A DNA stretch of 9,907 bases, taken from contig JBCDBL010000136.1 of the NCBI GenBank assembly GCA_039183635.1, forward strand, positions 1-9,907. The letters are read 5' to 3'. Within the stretch, counting starts at the first letter, position 1. Every line of letters starts with the position of its first letter. Source of the stretch: JBCDBL01 sp039183635. Its GTDB lineage: Bacteria > Pseudomonadota > Alphaproteobacteria > Caulobacterales > Parvularculaceae. Positions 6,370 through 9,907 of this stretch are shown one piece after another. A program made the translations under genes and the position numbers. The notes below the pieces were generated by a model, which saw nothing but the letters and a program-made list of their open reading frames with translations, did not search any database and had not been told where the DNA came from.

Positions 6370-7074
6370 TTGGCAAAACCGTCTTTGTTTATGCTTGCAG
6401 CCGTTCTCATTATCGCGTTCCTCGCCGCTGTCACTCTGCCCTCCTTCTGGGCGCAGTCGATCTTAAAGAAATACGCCGCGCCCCGTCCGGATTTTCCCGG
6501 CACCGGCGGGGAGTTTGCACGCCATCTTCTCGACGGCCTCGGCCTGCAAAACGTCAAGACGGAGCCGACAGCCGCCGGAGACCATTACGATCCAGAGGCC
6601 AAAGCCGTCCGCCTCAGCCAGGACCATTTCACGGGCAAATCGCTCGCCGCCGTGGTCGTCGCCGCCCACGAGGTCGGCCACGCCCACCAGGACAAGCACG
6701 CCTACGGCCCTTTGCGCTCCCGCACCGCGCTTGTGAAATCGACGGCGTGGATCCAAAGGGTCGGGCCCGCCGTGATCATGCTGAGCCCGGTTCTGGTGGC
6801 GGTTTTGAAAACCCCTACGGCTGCGCTCCTCGGCCTCGGCGCCGGGCTTGCGGTCATGGGGGTCGGCGTCCTCGTCCACCTCGTCACTTTGCCGACGGAG
6901 TTCGACGCCAGTTTCAACCGCGCTTTGCCGATCTTGAAGAAGGGCGGGTATCTCGGCCCGGACGACCTGCCTGCAGCGCGGCGCATTCTCACCGCCTGCG
7001 CCCTGACCTACGTCGCCGGGGCGTTGATGCAGCTTATCAATATCGCGCGCTGGCTAAGGGTTCTAAAGTTTTGA
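6370..7074 (+). CDS. Membrane zinc metallopeptidase, YugP family
   Basis: A 234-residue membrane protein of the Zn_peptidase_2 (YugP-like) family. The first helix is at about residues 7-24. DHYDPEAKAVRLS (71-83) is the family segment before the zinc motif H100-E-V-G-H104. Two more hydrophobic stretches (about 132-147 and 150-174) precede LPTEFDASFNRA (174-185), whose E177 is the likely third zinc ligand. A final hydrophobic segment runs from about 207 to 225. It is expected to cleave proteins at the inner membrane; physiological substrates are unknown. Start: no ATG lies between the in-frame stop at 6334 and 6391. TTG at 6370 gives a lysine-containing N-terminus. ATG at 6391 gives 227 residues, also close to family length. 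Neither has a convincing ribosome site. The 3' end overlaps the convergent phospholipase gene by 38 bases. Confidence 0.9.
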   Translation: MAKPSLFMLAAVLIIAFLAAVTLPSFWAQSILKKYAAPRPDFPGTGGEFARHLLDGLGLQNVKTEPTAAGDHYDPEAKAVRLSQDHFTGKSLAAVVVAAHEVGHAHQDKHAYGPLRSRTALVKSTAWIQRVGPAVIMLSPVLVAVLKTPTAALLGLGAGLAVMGVGVLVHLVTLPTEFDASFNRALPILKKGGYLGPDDLPAARRILTACALTYVAGALMQLINIARWLRVLKF

Positions 7075-8248
7075 CCGGGACCGCTGGCCGCGCCGCCAGA
7101 CAACCGCCCGGCGCCGTAACGGGATTGCAGCGCACGACGCCGCCGCCGGAAAAGCGACCGGAATAACCGCCAGGTCCCCCGCCTTCAGGATAATCTGTCA
7201 AGATGATCTGGGCGCCGGAGCGAAACGCCGCGCCGGAGCGCACCACGTTGTAGACGTCTTCGCCCTTAACACGGCTGTCGGCGCGGGTGCGCACGAGGTA
7301 GCCGGCGGCTGCAAGACCGGTAATATCCACGTCTTTCGCAAACACGTCATCAGCGACGATCACCGACGCCCCGGGATGTCCCGGCGGCAGATTCGCAAAC
7401 ATCGACTTGCCTTTTAAGTTGGGCGCGCCCCTGGCGTACAGGGCGCTGGCGGCGCCGGCGTCGGCCAGGACAAGCATGATGCGCCCCTTTGCGTCCGCCA
7501 GCCGCGGCCAGCCGCCGGACAAAAGAGCGCCTTGCAACGTCGGACGGCCGCCGCGCACATCGTCGGGTATGAGAAGCTTGCGCCGCGGCAGCACGGTCCG
7601 CACCTCCCCCTCCAACTGATCGAGGTCGAATTGGCCGATGGGCGTCACTTTATCTCGGACAAAGGGCGCGCGGCGTTTCTGGACGTCGTCATGGGGCTGC
7701 AAAAATACGATCAGCGGCGCATGACCGGGATGCGCGTCCGACCAGACCCGGAGCCGGGTCAGGCAAATCATAAGCGTCGGACAATGGCTGCGGTAATCCG
7801 TTCCGCCTTTGCGGAGCACTTTAAATCCGGGCGCCGCCAGCGATTGATCCAACGCATCGCCTACAATCGGAGCCTTGCTCATAATCGGTTGAGCGTAGCG
7901 CCCGCCGAGCGGATCGGGGTGAATATCGAAATCGAACGCGCGAAACTGACCCGTTTCCAACTGTTCTGCGAGGGGGGCATGACGCACGTCGTCCGGACCT
8001 AGTTCGGCGCGGACTTTTTTGACGATCTTGGCCACGCCAGGGGCTCCGGCGCGGTAGGACTGATGAACTCCGATGATTTGCACTTCATTGAGCCGCATCC
8101 GATCCAACGACGCCGCTGCGGAAATTGAAGGGACCGTCGCACAAGCCGCCAAAGCCAACAGGGCGAGAAAACCGCCGTTTTTTTGCAACACTCGGACACT
8201 TTTGCATCGCAGCAAATATAACAGAAACTTGTAATGTAAACGCTTCAT
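7037..8248 (-). CDS. Ca2+-dependent phosphoinositide phospholipase C-like lipoprotein
   Basis: 403 residues matching the PI-PLC-C1 family (Ca2+-dependent phosphoinositide-specific phospholipase C). Signatures: NEVQIIGVHQSY (54-65, active-site H62, family form GTHNSY), HAPLAEQLETG (90-100), FDFDIHPDPLGG (105-116, second His H110), LRVWSDAHPGHAPLIVFLQP (166-185), YLVRTRAD (317-324), SGAQIILTDYPEG (344-356) and the terminal RCNPVTAPGGC (373-383). The N-terminus holds a lipobox LAAC with Cys36 after a hydrophobic run, so it is probably a lipid-anchored exported protein. AGGA with a nine-base spacer before ATG 8248 supports this start; it gives an unusually long n-region, and GTG 8191 would give a shorter signal. 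Its expected action is cleavage of phosphatidylinositol-type lipids or related phosphodiesters; the actual substrate is unproven. It is divergent from a TonB-dependent receptor. Confidence 0.9.
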   Translation of the reverse strand: MKRLHYKFLLYLLRCKSVRVLQKNGGFLALLALAACATVPSISAAASLDRMRLNEVQIIGVHQSYRAGAPGVAKIVKKVRAELGPDDVRHAPLAEQLETGQFRAFDFDIHPDPLGGRYAQPIMSKAPIVGDALDQSLAAPGFKVLRKGGTDYRSHCPTLMICLTRLRVWSDAHPGHAPLIVFLQPHDDVQKRRAPFVRDKVTPIGQFDLDQLEGEVRTVLPRRKLLIPDDVRGGRPTLQGALLSGGWPRLADAKGRIMLVLADAGAASALYARGAPNLKGKSMFANLPPGHPGASVIVADDVFAKDVDITGLAAAGYLVRTRADSRVKGEDVYNVVRSGAAFRSGAQIILTDYPEGGGPGGYSGRFSGGGVVRCNPVTAPGGCLAARPAVPVKTLEPLASARY

Positions 8249-8299
8249 TAATCTTGATCCTGCTTAAGTCTAGTCAGCAGATGCAGCGCAAAAAGTTTG

Positions 8300-8351
8300 C
8301 TTGCGTCCTATGCGTGTCAGTTGGGAATTACACATCTTCGCCTTGCGTCCT
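8300..8351. repeat. 10-base direct repeat in divergent control region
   Basis: CTTGCGTCCT occurs at 8300-8309 and again at 8342-8351. The start-to-start distance is 42 bases, about four helical turns, so a regulator would meet both on the same face of the DNA. A shorter CTTGCG recurs at 8428-8433. The repeats lie between the PLC lipoprotein and TonB receptor starts and could control either or both. Confidence 0.4.
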
Positions 8352-8424
8352 TTTCGGTCTCGCCTATTTTGAAGCCAGCGGATCTAAAAAATTGCAAACG
8401 CGAATAAGAATTTGTTCAGGTCCC

Positions 8425-8446
8425 GGTCTTGCGATGGCGCAAGGCC
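8425..8446 (+). promoter_or_regulatory. Stem-loop in the leader of the TonB-dependent receptor
   Basis: GGTCTTGCG (8425-8433) pairs with CGCAAGGCC (8438-8446) over nine pairs including one G-T wobble, closing an ATGG loop. It ends ten bases before the GGGAGG ribosome site (8457-8462). No T-run follows, so it is not a standard terminator. It may affect mRNA stability or ribosome access, or its TTGCG/CGCAA core (8429-8442) may be a DNA operator. Confidence 0.4.
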
Positions 8447-8456
8447 TGTCATCTTC

Positions 8457-8462
8457 GGGAGG
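8457..8462 (+). promoter_or_regulatory. Strong ribosome binding site of the TonB-dependent receptor
   Basis: GGGAGG with a six-base spacer (TTTTTC) before ATG at 8469. This fixes the start of the receptor, which begins with a normal signal peptide. Confidence 0.75.
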
Positions 8463-8468
8463 TTTTTC

Positions 8469-9907
8469 ATGAAAAAGTTCAAATGGCTGCACGGCGCATC
8501 GGCGATCGCCGTCGTAACTTCTTTCCTGGCGACGGACGCCATGGCGCAGTCCCTCGTTGACGAAATCACTGTTACGGCGACGAAGCGCGAGGAAAACATC
8601 CAGGATGTGCCCATCGCCGTGTCCGCCTACAGCGGCGCGCTGCTCGAAGCCTCCGGCGCCAACGATATTCGCGAGCTGACCAGCGTCTCCCCCAGCCTCA
8701 CGGTCGCCGCGACGCAGTCCGAAGCCACAGGCGTCAACGCCCGGATCCGCGGCGTCGGCACCGTGGGCGATAACCCCGGCCTGCAATCGGCGGTCGGCGT
8801 CTTCATCGATGAGGTTTACCGCTCCCGGAACTCCGTCGCCCTTGGCGATCTTGGCGAGATCGAAGGCGTTGAGATCGCCCGCGGTCCGCAAGGCACCCTG
8901 TTTGGCCGCAACTCTTCCGCCGGCGCCATTATCGTACGCACCAAGCAGCCTGAGTTCGAAAACAGCGGTTACATCGAAGGCACCTACGGCAGTTTTGACA
9001 ATGTCCGCGTCTCCGGCGGTCTAACGGGCCCGCTTGTCGAGAACCTCCTGGCCGGTCGCGTCAACGTCTCCTGGGAACAGCGGGACGGCTATATTGAGGA
9101 CCTGAACGGCGGCGACGATCTTAACGATCGCGACCGCGTCCAGGCCCGCGGCCAGCTTCTGTTCGAACCCAGCGACGAAGTCAGCGTGCGCTTCATCGCA
9201 GACTACGCAAAGCGGGAAGAAAACTGCTGCGGCGCCGTATCTATCGTGAACGGACCGCTGCAAGGGCTCGCCAACGCCCTTGGCGGCGGCGCAGAGGTGG
9301 ATCCGCCGAACCCGTCCGCCCTTGTCGCATCGGTCACACCCGGACGCGGCTATCAGCAAGATGTCGACGAATGGGGTGTTTCAACGCAAGTGAACTGGGC
9401 CTTGCCCTTCGGCGATCTTGTGTCCATCACCGCCTATCGCGATTGGGAAGTGGTTCGCTCCCAGGATGTTGATTACTCAACGGCTGATATCGCTTTCCGG
9501 CCTGAAGACGGGTTTACGAACGGCTTTGAGACATTCACACAGGAACTCCGTTTGTCCGGCGAAACAGGCCCGCTGGAATGGATTTTCGGCGGCTTCTACA
9601 GCAAGGAAGACGTAACGCTGAACGATCAGCTCAGCGTCGGCGCGCAATACGAAGCGTTTTTCGATACGCTCGCCAGCGGCCTTGCGGGTGCAGCAGTTGA
9701 TATTTCAGCCATCACCAGCTTACCCGATGGCGCAGTGTTCGGTCCGGGCGGCATCGCCTCTCAAAACGACAATCACAATGTCGAGTCGACGAGTTGGGCC
9801 ATATTCACCAGCCAAACGCTGAATGTAACGGATAGACTCGCCGTAACCGCTGGCGTTCGGTATACTGAAGAAGATATCGACTATAGCTCAGTTTTGAGTT
9901 CAACCAA
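8469..9907 (+). CDS. TonB-dependent outer-membrane receptor (C-terminus beyond window)
   Basis: The reading frame is open from ATG 8469 to the last base: 479 codons are visible, with much of the beta-barrel still to come. A Sec signal peptide (MKKFKW, hydrophobic core, cut after AMA at residue 26) is followed by a TonB box-like DEITVTATKR (31-40). The plug domain runs from about 44 to 160, with VPIAVSAYSG (48-56 region), RIRGVGT (92-98) and the hallmark IARGPQGTLFGRNSSAGAI (136-154). Barrel strands begin near GYIEGTYGSFDN (167-178). C253-C254 in the first large barrel region may form an extracellular disulphide or be part of a loop seen in related receptors. It imports a substrate across the outer membrane using TonB/ExbBD energy. 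The plug style is that of the large sphingomonad/caulobacterial group, whose ligands range from iron chelates to sugars and lipophilic compounds; the ligand cannot be read here. The upstream spacer shows no clear Fur box. Confidence 0.95.
   Translation, partial: MKKFKWLHGASAIAVVTSFLATDAMAQSLVDEITVTATKREENIQDVPIAVSAYSGALLEASGANDIRELTSVSPSLTVAATQSEATGVNARIRGVGTVGDNPGLQSAVGVFIDEVYRSRNSVALGDLGEIEGVEIARGPQGTLFGRNSSAGAIIVRTKQPEFENSGYIEGTYGSFDNVRVSGGLTGPLVENLLAGRVNVSWEQRDGYIEDLNGGDDLNDRDRVQARGQLLFEPSDEVSVRFIADYAKREENCCGAVSIVNGPLQGLANALGGGAEVDPPNPSALVASVTPGRGYQQDVDEWGVSTQVNWALPFGDLVSITAYRDWEVVRSQDVDYSTADIAFRPEDGFTNGFETFTQELRLSGETGPLEWIFGGFYSKEDVTLNDQLSVGAQYEAFFDTLASGLAGAAVDISAITSLPDGAVFGPGGIASQNDNHNVESTSWAIFTSQTLNVTDRLAVTAGVRYTEEDIDYSSVLSST

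Larger units (their letters stand above)
8249..8468. other. 220-base divergent control region
   Basis: This is the spacer between the PLC lipoprotein (minus) and the TonB receptor (plus). It holds the CTTGCGTCCT direct repeat, the leader stem-loop and the receptor ribosome site listed separately. A locally AT-rich patch (about 8384-8414) may contain the receptor promoter, but I cannot assign -35/-10 boxes. Confidence 0.45.

Noticed and set aside
6351..7166. 271-codon ATG frame on the plus strand
   Set aside because: It overlaps the YugP-like gene in another frame, gives Arg/Pro-rich sequence without family motifs, and runs antisense into the PLC gene. The HEVGH frame from 6370 is the real one.
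8384..8414. Fur box or TonB-receptor iron operator
   Set aside because: The AT-rich stretch has no recognisable 19-base inverted GATAATGAT-type symmetry.
8364..8891. 175-codon minus-strand frame
   Set aside because: It is antisense to the start of the TonB-dependent receptor and its leader, and has no recognisable domain. The receptor frame has a signal peptide and hallmark plug motifs.

Overview
The window is GC-rich DNA, almost certainly chromosomal, from a Gram-negative alphaproteobacterium. The basis for this is the inferred outer-membrane TonB-dependent receptor and lipoprotein, the Tat-exported DUF1501 protein paired with DUF1800, and GTCATCCCGGA-type intergenic palindromes of the kind common in Caulobacterales/Parvularculales-like genomes. 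The order-level guess is inference from style of content, not from a marker gene. There is no tRNA, rRNA, CRISPR array, insertion sequence or phage gene.

Layout, left to right. Positions 1-160 hold a mosaic of nested inverted repeats (REP-like). A small three-helix membrane protein of unknown function (187-552, minus) and a C-methyltransferase-like SAM enzyme (778-2172, minus) follow, with a probable rho-independent terminator between them. A 340-base divergent spacer then leads into a tight two-gene plus-strand operon: DUF1800 (2513-3859) and Tat-exported DUF1501 (3865-5040). Acetylornithine deacetylase ArgE (5140-6297, minus) converges on that operon. ArgE is divergent, across 72 bases, from a YugP-type membrane zinc peptidase (6370-7074, plus). 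The peptidase gene overlaps tail-to-tail by 38 bases with a phosphoinositide phospholipase C-like lipoprotein (7037-8248, minus). That lipoprotein is in turn divergent from a TonB-dependent receptor (8469 to the window end, plus, truncated by the window edge).

Functionally most of this is a mixed chromosomal neighbourhood rather than one dedicated pathway. Two pairs look like real units. The first is DUF1800-DUF1501, a widespread but functionally obscure exported pair. The second, more tentatively, is the surface lipoprotein PLC and TonB receptor, which share a 220-base control region with a 10-base direct repeat spaced 42 bases apart and a stem-loop just before the receptor's ribosome binding site. 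The most unusual single protein is the methyltransferase. It keeps the overall fold signatures of the Methyltransf_13/14 sugar C-methyltransferase family but has lost the catalytic His-Glu-His motif (Arg-Glu-Arg instead) and has a stretched second zinc knuckle. I found no convincing evidence of a wholly new defence or mobile system.
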